In this document: positions 19,139 through 28,783 of the stretch, piece by piece
Position numbering within the stretch: position 1 is the stretch's first letter
Layout of the letters: every line of letters starts with the position of its first letter
From: Sphingomonas sp.
GTDB lineage: Bacteria; Pseudomonadota; Alphaproteobacteria; Sphingomonadales; Sphingomonadaceae
Assembly: GCA_019635535.1 (NCBI GenBank)
Contig: JAHBZH010000001.1
Coordinates: forward strand, 1,330,995 to 1,394,994
Direction: 5' to 3'
DNA: 64,000 bases
Program-made: the position numbers and the translations under genes
Notes under the pieces: generated by a model
Told to the model about the DNA's origin: nothing
Seen by the model: the letters and a program-made list of their open reading frames with translations, nothing else
Databases searched by the model: none

Positions 19139-21814
19139 ATGAGCCAATATGTCTACCGCTTCGGCGGCGGCGTCTCGGACGGCAAGGCCGGCGACAAGGC
19201 TTTGCTCGGCGGCAAGGGCGCGAATCTCGCGGAGATGGCCTCGATCGGCCTGCCCGTCCCGCCCGGCTTCACCGTCTCGACCGAGATGTGCGACCGCTAT
19301 TATGCCGAAGGCGAGCGCATCCCGGACGATGTCCGCGCCGAGATCGCCGCCGGCATCGCCCATATCGAGCAGGTGACGGGCAAGACGTTCGGCGATCCGG
19401 CCGATCCGCTGCTCGTCTCGGTCCGCTCCGGCGCGCGCGTGTCGATGCCGGGCATGATGGACACCGTGCTCAATCTCGGCCTCAACGACGAGACGGTGGC
19501 GGGCCTCGCCGCCGCGTCGGGCGATCCGCGCTTCGCCTGGGACAGCTATCGCCGCTTCGTGCACATGTACGCCAATGTCGTGATGGGCGTGCCGCACGAC
19601 ATGTTCGAGGAGGCGCTGGAGATCGCCAAGGAGGACAAGGGCGTCCATCTCGACACCGATCTGGGCGCCGCCGACTGGGAGAAGCTGGTCGCGCGCTACA
19701 AGGAGATCGTCGACGAGGAGCTGGGCCGGCCCTTTCCGAGCGATCCCAACGACCAGCTTTGGGGCGCGGTCGGCGCGGTGTTCGGTTCCTGGCAGGCCGA
19801 CCGGGCGAAGACCTATCGCCGGCTGCACGACATCCCGAACGACTGGGGCACGGCCGTCAACGTCCAGGCCATGGTGTTCGGCAATATGGGCGAGACGAGC
19901 GCCACCGGCGTGGCCTTCACCCGCGATCCCTCGACCGGAGAGCGGGCCTATTATGGCGAATATCTGATCAACGCGCAGGGCGAGGATGTCGTCGCCGGCA
20001 TCCGCACGCCGCAATATCTGACGCTGGCGGCGCGCGAGAAGGCCGGGGCCAGGGCGCCGTCGATGGAAGAGACGATGCCGGAGGTGTACGGCCAGCTCGC
20101 CGAGGTGTTCGACCGGCTCGAGCGCCATTATCGCGAGATGCAGGACATCGAGTTCACCGTCGAGCGCGGCAAGCTGTGGATGCTCCAGACCCGCACCGGC
20201 AAGCGCACCGCCAAGGCGGCGCTGAAGATCGCGGTGGACATGGCGGGCGAGGGGCTGATCTCCGAGCCCGAGGCGGTGCTGCGCGTCGATCCCGCGGCGC
20301 TCGACCAGCTTCTCCATCCGACGCTCGATCCCGACGCCCCGCGCGAGGTGATCGCCAAGGGGTTGCCCGCCTCGCCGGGCGCGGCCTGTGGGCGTGCGGT
20401 GTTCGATGCCGATACGGCCGAGAAATGGGCGGAAGCCGGCGAGAAGGTGATCCTGGTGCGGGTCGAAACCTCGCCGGAGGACATTCATGGGATGCACGCG
20501 GCGCAGGGCATCCTCACCGCGCGCGGCGGCATGACCAGCCATGCCGCCGTGGTCGCGCGCGGCATGGGCCGCCCTTGCGTCTCCGGCGCCGGTGGCCTCG
20601 CGATCGATTACAAGGCGAAGCTGATGCGCGTGGGCCAAGGCGAATCGGCCCGCGAGGTGAAGGAAGGCGATATCGTCACCCTCGACGGCGGCACCGGCGA
20701 GGTGATGCTGGGCGAGGTCCCGACCGTGCAGCCCGAGCTCAGCGGCGATTTCGGCACTTTGATGGCCTGGGCCGATGCCAGGCGCCGCCTGCGCGTGCGC
20801 ACCAATGCCGAAACCCCCGCCGATTGCCGCGCCGCGCGCGAGTTCGGCGCCGAAGGGATCGGCCTGTGCCGCACCGAGCATATGTTCTTCGATGCCGAGC
20901 GGATCGCCAATGTTCGCCAGATGATCCTCGCCGACAGCGAGGCCGGCCGCCGCGCCGCGCTCGACAAATTGCTGCCCGCCCAGCGCGGCGATTTCGCGGA
21001 GATTTTCCGGATCATGGCGGGCCTGCCCGTGACCATCCGCCTGCTCGATCCGCCGCTGCATGAATTCCTGCCGCATCATGAGGAGGAATTCGCCGAGGTG
21101 GCGCGCGCCTCCGGCCTCGACATCGAAACGCTGCGCCGCCGCGCCGGCGAGCTGGCGGAGAGCAATCCGATGCTCGGCCATCGCGGCTGCCGGCTGGGCA
21201 TCACCTATCCGGAAATCTACGAAATGCAGGCCCGCGCCATCTTCGAGGCCGCCGTCGCGGTGGCCGGGGAGGGCGGGGAGGCGCCGATCCCCGAGGTGAT
21301 GGTGCCGCTCGTCGCCACGAAGGCGGAGCTGGCGATCATCAAGGCGCTGATCGACAGGACCGCCGAGGCGGTGTTCGCCGAAGCGGGCAGGCGCCTCGAC
21401 TATCTGGTCGGCACGATGATCGAGCTGCCCCGCGCCGCCCTGCGCGCCGGGGAGATCGCCGGGGAGGCGGAGTTCTTCAGCTTCGGCACGAACGATCTGA
21501 CGCAGACCGCCTTGGGCGTCAGCCGCGACGATGCCGGGCGGTTCCTCACCCATTATGTCGACAAGGGCATCTTCGCGCGCGACCCCTTCGTCAGCATCGA
21601 CGTGGAGGGCGTGGGCGAGCTGATCGCCATCGCCGCCGAGCGAGGGAGGGCCGTCCGCCCCGGCCTCAAGCTCGGCATTTGCGGCGAGCATGGCGGCGAT
21701 CCGGCCAGCATCGCCTTCTGCGAGGCGACGGGCCTCGATTACGTCTCCGCCTCGCCCTACCGCGTGCCGATCGCGCGGCTGGCGGCGGCGCAGGCGGCGC
21801 TCAGGGCGGGTTAG
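19139..21814 (+). CDS. ppdK: Pyruvate, phosphate dikinase
   Basis: 891 residues, full length for PPDK, which interconverts pyruvate, ATP and phosphate with phosphoenolpyruvate, AMP and PPi. The N-terminal ATP-grasp part begins YVYRFGGGVSDGKAGDK and LLGGKGANLAEM. The swivelling phosphohistidine domain has GGMTSHAAVVARGMGRPCV with His about 468. The C-terminal PEP-binding barrel has GAEGIGLCRTEHMFF and ends with LKLGICGEHGGDP. It follows glyS in the same direction, a common neighbourhood in alphaproteobacteria. The last 4 bases overlap the convergent small gene at 21811. Confidence 0.98.
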   Translation: MSQYVYRFGGGVSDGKAGDKALLGGKGANLAEMASIGLPVPPGFTVSTEMCDRYYAEGERIPDDVRAEIAAGIAHIEQVTGKTFGDPADPLLVSVRSGARVSMPGMMDTVLNLGLNDETVAGLAAASGDPRFAWDSYRRFVHMYANVVMGVPHDMFEEALEIAKEDKGVHLDTDLGAADWEKLVARYKEIVDEELGRPFPSDPNDQLWGAVGAVFGSWQADRAKTYRRLHDIPNDWGTAVNVQAMVFGNMGETSATGVAFTRDPSTGERAYYGEYLINAQGEDVVAGIRTPQYLTLAAREKAGARAPSMEETMPEVYGQLAEVFDRLERHYREMQDIEFTVERGKLWMLQTRTGKRTAKAALKIAVDMAGEGLISEPEAVLRVDPAALDQLLHPTLDPDAPREVIAKGLPASPGAACGRAVFDADTAEKWAEAGEKVILVRVETSPEDIHGMHAAQGILTARGGMTSHAAVVARGMGRPCVSGAGGLAIDYKAKLMRVGQGESAREVKEGDIVTLDGGTGEVMLGEVPTVQPELSGDFGTLMAWADARRRLRVRTNAETPADCRAAREFGAEGIGLCRTEHMFFDAERIANVRQMILADSEAGRRAALDKLLPAQRGDFAEIFRIMAGLPVTIRLLDPPLHEFLPHHEEEFAEVARASGLDIETLRRRAGELAESNPMLGHRGCRLGITYPEIYEMQARAIFEAAVAVAGEGGEAPIPEVMVPLVATKAELAIIKALIDRTAEAVFAEAGRRLDYLVGTMIELPRAALRAGEIAGEAEFFSFGTNDLTQTALGVSRDDAGRFLTHYVDKGIFARDPFVSIDVEGVGELIAIAAERGRAVRPGLKLGICGEHGGDPASIAFCEATGLDYVSASPYRVPIARLAAAQAALRAG

Positions 21815-22122
21815 AGCGGCTCCTCGTCCCGGCGTCGGCGGGCTTCGGCTTCGTCGGCGCGCGCTTCGGCGGCATCGCGCTCGGCCTCGGTCTCCAGCCG
21901 CCGCCGCTCTTCGTCCTTGGCGGCGGCGTGGCGCAGCGTATCCATCTCGGCGCCGTCGCGCCGGAGACGCTCGTTCTCGGCCTCCACTTCCTCGCGCCGC
22001 GCCGCCTCCTCGCGGTAGCGTCGCTTCCATTTCGGGCTGGCGAGGAAGGCCATGCCGAGGAAGAGGCCGAGCAGGAAGACGAGCAGCAGCACCAGCCACT
22101 GGTCGGGCGTGAAGAAGGTCAT
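21811..22122 (-). CDS. Small membrane-anchored coiled-coil protein, unknown function
   Basis: 103 residues. One N-terminal transmembrane helix (WLVLLLVFLLGLFLGMAFLA) is followed by 75 residues that are almost all Glu, Arg and Ala in heptad order, predicted as a coiled coil. The topology suggests a membrane-tethered cytoplasmic rod. I know of no function. It ends 4 bases inside ppdK on the opposite strand and stands 56 bases downstream of tadC, in the same direction, so it may be read through from the tad transcript. Confidence 0.75.
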   Translation of the reverse strand: MTFFTPDQWLVLLLVFLLGLFLGMAFLASPKWKRRYREEAARREEVEAENERLRRDGAEMDTLRHAAAKDEERRRLETEAERDAAEARADEAEARRRRDEEPL

Positions 22123-22178
22123 CGCGGTCGCTCCGTCGATCGTTACGCACGATCAACGGCGCGGGCGGCGCGAGGTTC

Positions 22179-23174
22179 CTAGCCCGAAAGCAGCGCGTCG
22201 TTGATCGAGCAGGCCGCCGGGCCGAGGATGACGATGAACAGCACCGGCAGGATGAACAGGATCAGCGGCACGGTCATGATCGCCGGCAGGCGCGCGGCCT
22301 TCTCCTCGGCGCGCATCATCCGCTCGTTGCGGAATTCGGCCGAAAGCACGCGCAGCGCGCTGGCCAGCGGCGTGCCGTATTTCTCGGTCTGGATCATCGT
22401 GGTGACGACGCCCCGGATCGAATCGAGGTCGATGCGCGCCGCCAGATTCTCGAAGGCCAGGCGCCGTTCGGTGAGGAAGCCCAGCTCGATCGAGGTCAGC
22501 GCGAATTCGTCGCCCAGCTCCGGATAGGCCTTGCCTAGCTCCTTGGCGACACGGCCGAAGGCGGCGTCGACGGTAAGGCCCGCTTCGGCGCAGATGACGA
22601 GCAGGTCGAGCGCGTCGGGCAGGCCCTTGCGGATCGCTGCGGTGCGCTTGTCGACCTTGTTCTTGATGTAGAGATCGGGCGCCTTGTAGGACAGCAGCAG
22701 CGTGCCCGCGACGAGCGCATATTTCTTGAACGCGCCCCATTCCGGAAACCAGTCCAGCACATAGACGCCGACAATGGCGACGCTGCCGAACACGATCGGC
22801 AGCACCAGCCGGCCGAAGATCACGACAAAGGCGAGGTCCTTGGAGCGGATGCCGGCCTGCATCAGCTGGCGCTGCGCCTTCAGCACCTGCTCTTCTTGGA
22901 GCATCTGCAGCGAGGACAGGAAGTTGCGGACCTTGTCCGCGACTTCGTTGCGGTTGGTGATATTCTTGCGCCGCTTGGAGGTGGAGGCGACGATGCCGGC
23001 CTTCAGCTGCTCGCGCCGCTCGTTAAGCGCGCGCACGCGCTTGGCCATCGGATCGCGCACCGTGGTCGCGGTGTAGAGCGCCACCAGGACGAAGAAGGTC
23101 GCCACGGCGGCGAGCCCGCTCGCCACCATCGTGATGTCGATGCCCATGATCGTCGGACCGGTCGCAGGTGCCAT
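22179..23174 (-). CDS. tadC: Tad pilus inner-membrane platform protein TadC
   Basis: 331 residues of the type II secretion F (T2SSF) class. Hydrophobic segments flank a central cytoplasmic domain: one near residues 15-35, a pair at 128-165 and one at the C-terminus. The conserved core reads ALDLLVICAEAGLTVDAAFGRV and IELGFLTERRLAFENLA. With TadB it forms the inner-membrane platform that the ATPase CpaF acts on to assemble Flp pili. Last gene of the minus-strand cpa/tad run, 16 bases downstream of tadB. Confidence 0.93.
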   Translation of the reverse strand: MAPATGPTIMGIDITMVASGLAAVATFFVLVALYTATTVRDPMAKRVRALNERREQLKAGIVASTSKRRKNITNRNEVADKVRNFLSSLQMLQEEQVLKAQRQLMQAGIRSKDLAFVVIFGRLVLPIVFGSVAIVGVYVLDWFPEWGAFKKYALVAGTLLLSYKAPDLYIKNKVDKRTAAIRKGLPDALDLLVICAEAGLTVDAAFGRVAKELGKAYPELGDEFALTSIELGFLTERRLAFENLAARIDLDSIRGVVTTMIQTEKYGTPLASALRVLSAEFRNERMMRAEEKAARLPAIMTVPLILFILPVLFIVILGPAACSINDALLSG

Positions 23175-23190
23175 GATCTTCGCGCGCCCC

Positions 23191-24168
23191 TCAAATCTCG
23201 AAATTGATCATCTTGGCCATGATGAACGCGCCGATGCCCATCCACACGATGCCGCCCGCGCCGGTGATCATCAGCCGCGGATCGACGAAGAAATTCTGCA
23301 TGTAGCTGCCGTTGATGAACCAGATCAGCCCGAACACGATGAAGGGCAGCGCGCCGATAATGTAGGCGGATGCCTTGGATTCCGACGACATGGCGCGGAT
23401 CTTCAGCTTCATCGCGGCGCGCTTGCGCAGCACGTCGGCGAGGTTCGACAGCGTTTCGGCGAGGTTGCCGCCCGTCTCGCGCTGGATCTGCAGCGAGATG
23501 ACGAAGAACTGGAATTCCGGCGTGCCGAGCCGGTCCGCCGTATCCTGGAGCGCCGCTTCCATCGTCCGCCCGATCTTCATCTTGTCGGCAACGGTACGAA
23601 ACTCGATCCCGACCGGATCGGGCAGCTCGTTGCCGACGACACCGATCGTTTCTGAGATGGGCAGGCCCGAGCGCAGGCCGCGCACCATCAGCTCGATCGC
23701 GTCCGGGAAATTGTTGGTGAACTGCGCGACCCGCCGCTTGATCAGGAAGCCGACGACCATGTGCGGCAGGCCGACGCCGGCGAGCAGCCCGACCGGCAAC
23801 GCAAATGTCGCCGGCAATCCGCGCAGGACGAGAAACAGCAGCACCGCAATGGCGATGCCGGCCGAAGCGATCACATATTGGGCCAGTGTCCACGGCCGCC
23901 CGGTCTGCTCGAGCCTGAGCCGCAACAGCGCCGGATTGGGAATGAACCGCTGGGCGAAGCTATCGACCTTGTTCTGGCGGGCGGCGAAGATGCGCTTCAT
24001 CTGCGCCTGGGCGGCGACCTCGGACGATTTGGAATAACGCTCGCGCACGCCTTCGAGCCGCTTGGCCTGCGCGCGCGCCGCCGACGGCCCGGAAAAGGCC
24101 GCGACCAGCATCAACAGCGTCACCGCCGCGCCGCCGAGCAGGACCAGCATCGAGAAACCGGGCATCAT
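23191..24168 (-). CDS. tadB: Tad pilus inner-membrane platform protein TadB
   Basis: 325 residues of the T2SSF class. Its N-terminal transmembrane helix (FSMLVLLGGAAVTLLMLVA) and a charged cytoplasmic segment are followed by the conserved FPDAIELMVRGLRSGLPISE and QIQRETGGNLAETLSNL, the typical TadB core. Two more membrane helices end the protein. It partners TadC in the platform. Only 31 bases separate it from the cpaE stop, leaving no room for cpaF, which normally lies exactly there. Confidence 0.93.
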   Translation of the reverse strand: MMPGFSMLVLLGGAAVTLLMLVAAFSGPSAARAQAKRLEGVRERYSKSSEVAAQAQMKRIFAARQNKVDSFAQRFIPNPALLRLRLEQTGRPWTLAQYVIASAGIAIAVLLFLVLRGLPATFALPVGLLAGVGLPHMVVGFLIKRRVAQFTNNFPDAIELMVRGLRSGLPISETIGVVGNELPDPVGIEFRTVADKMKIGRTMEAALQDTADRLGTPEFQFFVISLQIQRETGGNLAETLSNLADVLRKRAAMKLKIRAMSSESKASAYIIGALPFIVFGLIWFINGSYMQNFFVDPRLMITGAGGIVWMGIGAFIMAKMINFEI

Positions 24169-24199
24169 GCCTCCTCGCGTCCAGGGCCGTCCGCCGACG

Positions 24200-25480
24200 T
24201 CAGGCGGCCGCCGCGTCCTTGGGCTTCTTCGCCATCAGCGCCTTGATATTGCCGAGCTTGCCCAGCAGCGAACCGCCAGCGGCCGCCTCCGAACTCTCCT
24301 CGCCGCCAGCCTGTTCAAGCGTAAACGTGAGAATCTGATTGAGCGGCTGCGACAATTTCGACGCATTGGTGGCCTTGGCGAGCGGCTGGCCGAGCTTGGC
24401 GGCCTGCATCGCCGCCTTGGGATCGAACGGGATGACCACATCCACCTTGCGCTCGATCGAATGTTCGAAATCCTTGCGGGTCACCTCCTGGCCGGACGAC
24501 AGGGCCTTGTTGGCGACGACGACGACCTTCGCCTGCGGCGCGTTCGTCTTCAGCCAGGACAGAATGCGGATCGCATCGCGCGTCGCGGCGAGCGTGAACT
24601 CGACGACCAGCACCACCACCTGCACGTCATTGAGAAGGTGCGGGAACTGGACCAGCATCGCACGCGGCATGTCGATCACCGTGCCTTCGAAAGCATGGCG
24701 AATCTCTTCCTCGAGCTGGAAGAAGGCGGAGCCGTCGCTCAGCATCGACTGGTTGATCGGCGCCTCGGCGGAGAGCACGCAGAGCTTGTCATTGGCGCGC
24801 ACCATCGCGCGTTCGATGAACAGGCCGTCGATACGGCTCGGATTCTCGATCGCGTCGGTGAGGCCGCGACCCGGCTCCAGATCGAGCCCGAGCGCGCCGG
24901 TGCCGAAATGCAGGTCGAGATCCAGCAACGCCGTCGAGCGGCCGGCCTTGTCGCCCATCAGCCAGGCCAGCGACGAGGCGATGGTCGATGCGCCGACGCC
25001 GCCGCGCGTGCCGACAACGGCGGCCATGACGTTCGGCTTTTCGCTCACCGCTTCGTTGAGCCGGGGCCCCGAGATGGTGAGCTGGGCATTGGCGAAGGCA
25101 TCGCGCAGCTGATCGGGCGAAAAGGGCTTCAACAGATAATCCTGGATGCCGCTGGCGACCAGATCGCGATAGAGGCGCACGTCGTTGACCTGGCCCGCCG
25201 CGATGACGACGGTGCCCGGCTCGCACACTTCGGCGAGCGCGTTGATGTCGCTCAACGGATCGCCGCTTTCAGAAAGATCCACGAACAGGATGCTGGGACT
25301 CGCCGAGACGGACAGCGTCTGCACGGCGTTCCTGAGACCACCCTTGTTGACCTTCTCCGGCGACCAGCCGTGCTCGACCGCGATCGGCCGCAGCAGATCG
25401 GCGGTGGCCTCGTCGCAGACGAAAGCGGTGAAGGGATCGCGAAGCGATGCCGCGCGCGCGGCGCTGAAGGGCGCGTTCAT
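24200..25480 (-). CDS. cpaE: Tad pilus localisation ATPase CpaE/TadZ
   Basis: 426 residues. The N-terminal third is an atypical receiver domain (LFVDLSESGDPLSDINALAE). The C-terminal part is a MinD/ParA-like ATPase with the deviant Walker A GTRGGVGASTIASSLAW and the Walker B-like TALLDLDLHFG. CpaE/TadZ places the pilus assembly machine at the cell pole. The start ATG at 25480 follows cpaD with a one-base overlap (TAATG). The frame is open further upstream but there is no better start. Confidence 0.93.
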   Translation of the reverse strand: MNAPFSAARAASLRDPFTAFVCDEATADLLRPIAVEHGWSPEKVNKGGLRNAVQTLSVSASPSILFVDLSESGDPLSDINALAEVCEPGTVVIAAGQVNDVRLYRDLVASGIQDYLLKPFSPDQLRDAFANAQLTISGPRLNEAVSEKPNVMAAVVGTRGGVGASTIASSLAWLMGDKAGRSTALLDLDLHFGTGALGLDLEPGRGLTDAIENPSRIDGLFIERAMVRANDKLCVLSAEAPINQSMLSDGSAFFQLEEEIRHAFEGTVIDMPRAMLVQFPHLLNDVQVVVLVVEFTLAATRDAIRILSWLKTNAPQAKVVVVANKALSSGQEVTRKDFEHSIERKVDVVIPFDPKAAMQAAKLGQPLAKATNASKLSQPLNQILTFTLEQAGGEESSEAAAGGSLLGKLGNIKALMAKKPKDAAAA

Positions 25481-26148
25481 TACTGGTTCCCACCCTGCGT
25501 TGTGGAGGTTTGCTGAAGACCCTGGGTGCCGGTCGGCTGGCCTTCGCGGTAGACGCGAATGGCGCGCGACGCGGTCCGGCCGGTCCCGTTGGCCGAAGCA
25601 TCGCGGCCGACCACCAGATCGTCCGGATTGGCGATCATCGCCGCCAGGTTCGAATTGACCGCGCAACCGAAGTTGCTGGACGTGCCCTGCGGCGCCAGCA
25701 TGCCGTTGCCTTCCGCATCCCAATTGGGACAGCCCGGCACATTCGCCGTCGAACGGCTGGCGACCACGCGGACCGATCCGGCCGGAACGGCACCGGCGGT
25801 CACCGGTGCGCCATCGGCGAGCAGCAGGCCGTAGCGGGCGGCCACGCGGGCAACGTCCGCACGGGCGTTCGGCGCGGCGTAGCCGGTGCCTTCGTCGACG
25901 GCGATGCTATCTCCGTAGCGCAGCCCGATCGAGCGAAACCAGCCATCGAGTCGATCGAGCTCCCCGGCGGAAACGCCATTGCCGGCGACGGCCACGTCGA
26001 ACACGAAATCGGTGCGCTGCACGATCGGTTGATGGACCGAATAAATGCTCGGATTGTTGGTCGCCGAGAGCGGGCCGGTGGTCGGCGCGCAGGCGGCGGC
26101 GCCCAGCCCGAGCACTGTAATGGCAGCGAAGGTCGTGAGGCGAGACAT
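25480..26148 (-). CDS. cpaD: Tad pilus assembly lipoprotein CpaD
   Basis: 222 residues. The N-terminal lipoprotein signal (MSRLTTFAAITVLGLGAAAC) puts the mature protein in the outer membrane. The body contains the CpaD-type ending CPNWDAEGNGMLAPQGTSSNFGCAVNSNLAAMIANPDDL, where the conserved CPN and NFGC cysteines sit. CpaD assists the CpaC secretin. The ATG at 26148 follows aaggacg; an upstream ATG at 26181 would bury the signal. Coupled to cpaE. Confidence 0.93.
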   Translation of the reverse strand: MSRLTTFAAITVLGLGAAACAPTTGPLSATNNPSIYSVHQPIVQRTDFVFDVAVAGNGVSAGELDRLDGWFRSIGLRYGDSIAVDEGTGYAAPNARADVARVAARYGLLLADGAPVTAGAVPAGSVRVVASRSTANVPGCPNWDAEGNGMLAPQGTSSNFGCAVNSNLAAMIANPDDLVVGRDASANGTGRTASRAIRVYREGQPTGTQGLQQTSTTQGGNQ

Positions 26149-26180
26149 GATCGTTACGTCCTTTCGAGCGCGGGCGGTCA

Positions 26181-27704
26181 TCAGAAATCGAAGCCGGGCT
26201 GGGCCGACGGGGCGGAAGCCGCCGCGACCTGCTGGCTGGGCTGAACGGGGGCGGTGCTGCCGGTGACGACGCCATCGACGCCGGGCGTCACGGTGCGCGG
26301 CTCGGCGGCGCGGGGCTCGGGACGGCGTTCGCCGGTGCGGCCGTCATGCTCCTGGCCGAGCAGCAGGCGTTGCGGATCGTTGGCCGAGCGATAGCCGTCG
26401 GTCGGCAGCGCGATCTGGTTGGCCGAGACCGGCCGCACCAGATAGGGCGTGACGATGATGACCAGCTCGGTCTCCGCGCGGCGGAACCGGTTCGACCGGA
26501 ACAGCGCGCCGATGATCGGCAGGTTGCCGAGGCCAGGGGCGCGATCGATCGTGTTGGAGTTCACGTTGCGCAGCAGGCCGCCGATCATCAGGCTCTGGCC
26601 CGAGCCGAGCTCGACCGTCGTCTCCGTCCGGCGAGTGGTGAGCGCCGGCACGTCGAAGCCGTTGAAGCGGATGCTGCCCTCGGTCGTCAGCTCCGACACT
26701 TCCGGACGGACACGCATCGAGATGCGGCCGTCCTCGAGCACGGTGGGCGTGAAGGCGAGACCGACGCCATATTGCTTGTACTCGATCGTGACCGAGCCGA
26801 GCGACTGGGAGATCGGGATCGGGAATTCGCCGCCGGCAAGGAAGCTCGCCGTTTCGCCCGACAGCGCGGTCAGCGTCGGCTGGGCGAGCGTGGTGGCGAG
26901 GCCGTTATTTTCGGCGAGATCGAGCGCGCCGGCGATGTCCAGGCCGAACAGGCGGCCGGCGCCTTCGATCGCCCAATTGCCGTCGGCGATCCGTTCAAAG
27001 GCGTTGATCGGCAATTCGGTGAGCGGATCGGTCGCCGTGCCGCGCACGCCGCGGAAGACGCCGAAGTTGAAGCCGCCGGTCGTGTCCTGCGTGATCAGGT
27101 TCATGCCGACATTGCGGACGAAGGAACGGTTCACCTCCGCGATGCGAACTTGCAGCATCACCTGCTGCGGCGTCGCCGTGCGCAGACGGCTGACGACCTG
27201 GGTTGCCTCGCCGACGAACGTCTGGACCAGCCGCTCCGCCTCTGCCGCGTCATCGGGCTGCGCGACCGTACCGGTCAGCAGCACCATGCCGGACAGGGTC
27301 GTCGCACGGATATCGGCGTCGGGCATGGCGAGCTGCAGCAGCTCGTCCACCGAGCCCAGATTCTGGCCGACCCGGACATTGGCCGAATAAACCACGCGCC
27401 CCGCGCGATCGGTGGCGTAGACGGTGGTGTTGCCCGCCGCCTTGCCGAAAATGTAGATCTGGCTGGGCGAGCGCACCTGCACGTCGGCGATCGAGTCGTT
27501 GGCGACGAACAGGTCGGTCATCGTGCCGTTGAGGCGGACGAGCCGACCGGCGCCGACGGACAGGGTCACGTCGTTGGTGGGGGCGACGGCACCAGCAGGC
27601 TGGGCATGCGCCGGGAAGGGCAGGGCGGCGGCGAGTCCCGCCGCCAGCGCGGCGGCCAGCGCAGTGCCGAGCGTGCCCCGCTTGATCGCGTTGATCGTCA
27701 TCAT
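26181..27704 (-). CDS. cpaC: Tad pilus secretin CpaC/RcpA
   Basis: 507 residues forming the outer-membrane pore for the Flp pilus. After a signal peptide (LGTALAAALAAGLAAALPFPAHA) come an N-terminal secretin-associated domain (LSVGAGRLVRLNGT), a BON-like domain (near residues 110-190) and the secretin domain with the classic SGQSLMIGGLLRN and ELVIIVTPYLVRPV. A Pro/Arg-rich tail of about 60 residues ends it. The start is one base after the cpaB stop region. Confidence 0.95.
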   Translation of the reverse strand: MMTINAIKRGTLGTALAAALAAGLAAALPFPAHAQPAGAVAPTNDVTLSVGAGRLVRLNGTMTDLFVANDSIADVQVRSPSQIYIFGKAAGNTTVYATDRAGRVVYSANVRVGQNLGSVDELLQLAMPDADIRATTLSGMVLLTGTVAQPDDAAEAERLVQTFVGEATQVVSRLRTATPQQVMLQVRIAEVNRSFVRNVGMNLITQDTTGGFNFGVFRGVRGTATDPLTELPINAFERIADGNWAIEGAGRLFGLDIAGALDLAENNGLATTLAQPTLTALSGETASFLAGGEFPIPISQSLGSVTIEYKQYGVGLAFTPTVLEDGRISMRVRPEVSELTTEGSIRFNGFDVPALTTRRTETTVELGSGQSLMIGGLLRNVNSNTIDRAPGLGNLPIIGALFRSNRFRRAETELVIIVTPYLVRPVSANQIALPTDGYRSANDPQRLLLGQEHDGRTGERRPEPRAAEPRTVTPGVDGVVTGSTAPVQPSQQVAAASAPSAQPGFDF

Positions 27705-27705
27705 C

Positions 27706-28731
27706 TTATCGTGCTCCCACCGGAACGAGCGTCACGCTGTTACCGCGCGCCACCCGAACGACCGGACCGGCCGGCCGGCCGTCCACGCCGGACGACACGC
27801 CGCCCTGCGCATTGTTGTTGCCGCCGCTCTCGCTGCGCGCGCGGCCAGGCACTGTGCTGCGCTGGAAGCGCGAGACATCGGCGCCAACCGTATAGGTCGA
27901 GTTGGTGTCGATCGGACGATTGGCGATGGCGAGCAACATGCGCCGCTCGGCACGCGGATCGTCGCTTTCCGGCACCTGCACCTCGCCGGACGCGATCGCG
28001 CGCTCCAGCTCGGCGGTATTGTCGGCGAGGCTGCGCAGCGACAGCGACAGCTGGCCGATGGTCTGCGCGACCGCGATCTTCTCGGCGATCCTCGGGGTCG
28101 CTTCGAATGTGACCGTCGAGGTGTTCTGGGCGACCTGATTGCCCTCGGCGTCGCGCGCATCGAGGCGCTGATCGACGGCAAGGACGCGGATGTTGCGAAC
28201 GAAGGTTTCCGAGACGCGCAACGGCGCACCGTCGCCGCCGCCAGCCACTTCCTGCGCGAGTACGAGATCGACGCGGTCGCCCGGGAAGATGAAACCGGCG
28301 ACGCCGCTGGTCGAGGACACGCCCACCGTCACGGCGCGCATGCCCGGCCCCAGCGCCGCGGCGAGGAAGCCGCGCTCGCCCGGGCGAATCAGCGAGCCCT
28401 GGGTGACGGGCTGGCCGGCGGTGATTTCGGTGCGCACGACCGTGCCGATCAACGTGGCGGGATCGGTCTCGCCATCGCCGCCACGGATGAAATAGGCGTC
28501 CTGCACGAGGCCTTCGGGCCAAGGCTGATAGCGGAAGGCTTCCGCGTCAATGATCGTTCCGACTGGCAGGGTGCGGGTCGCGACCAGCACCTGCGGTCCG
28601 GCGGGCACGGTGGCGGGCCCGGCGACGGCCTGCGGCGCCGAGGCGCCGGTGAACATGTTCTTGGCCATCACGGCGGTGACGACCGCGATGAGCAGCGCGC
28701 CGACCAGCAGCACGATTTTCTTGACGTCCAT
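27706..28731 (-). CDS. cpaB: Tad pilus assembly protein CpaB/RcpC
   Basis: 341 residues. A single N-terminal transmembrane helix ([18 protein letters not shown]) precedes a SAF domain (VLVATRTLPVGTIIDAEAF) and the RcpC/CpaB periplasmic region (VGVSSTSGVAGFIFPGDRVDLVL). It probably stabilises the secretin channel and may touch peptidoglycan through the SAF domain. The ATG at 28731 is used because it opens the membrane helix. Confidence 0.94.
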   Translation of the reverse strand: MDVKKIVLLVGALLIAVVTAVMAKNMFTGASAPQAVAGPATVPAGPQVLVATRTLPVGTIIDAEAFRYQPWPEGLVQDAYFIRGGDGETDPATLIGTVVRTEITAGQPVTQGSLIRPGERGFLAAALGPGMRAVTVGVSSTSGVAGFIFPGDRVDLVLAQEVAGGGDGAPLRVSETFVRNIRVLAVDQRLDARDAEGNQVAQNTSTVTFEATPRIAEKIAVAQTIGQLSLSLRSLADNTAELERAIASGEVQVPESDDPRAERRMLLAIANRPIDTNSTYTVGADVSRFQRSTVPGRARSESGGNNNAQGGVSSGVDGRPAGPVVRVARGNSVTLVPVGAR

Positions 28732-28783
28732 GGCGGTCTTCGCCTCCCCACTGGGCACAAAGAGAAAAGTCAGCGCTTACTCT

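Noticed and set aside
18395..22156. A minus-strand open frame of more than 1200 codons opposite glyS and ppdK
   Set aside because: High GC3 on the plus strand leaves the reverse strand open. The translated text is Arg/His/Ala-rich with no family motif, and ppdK and glyS explain the region fully.
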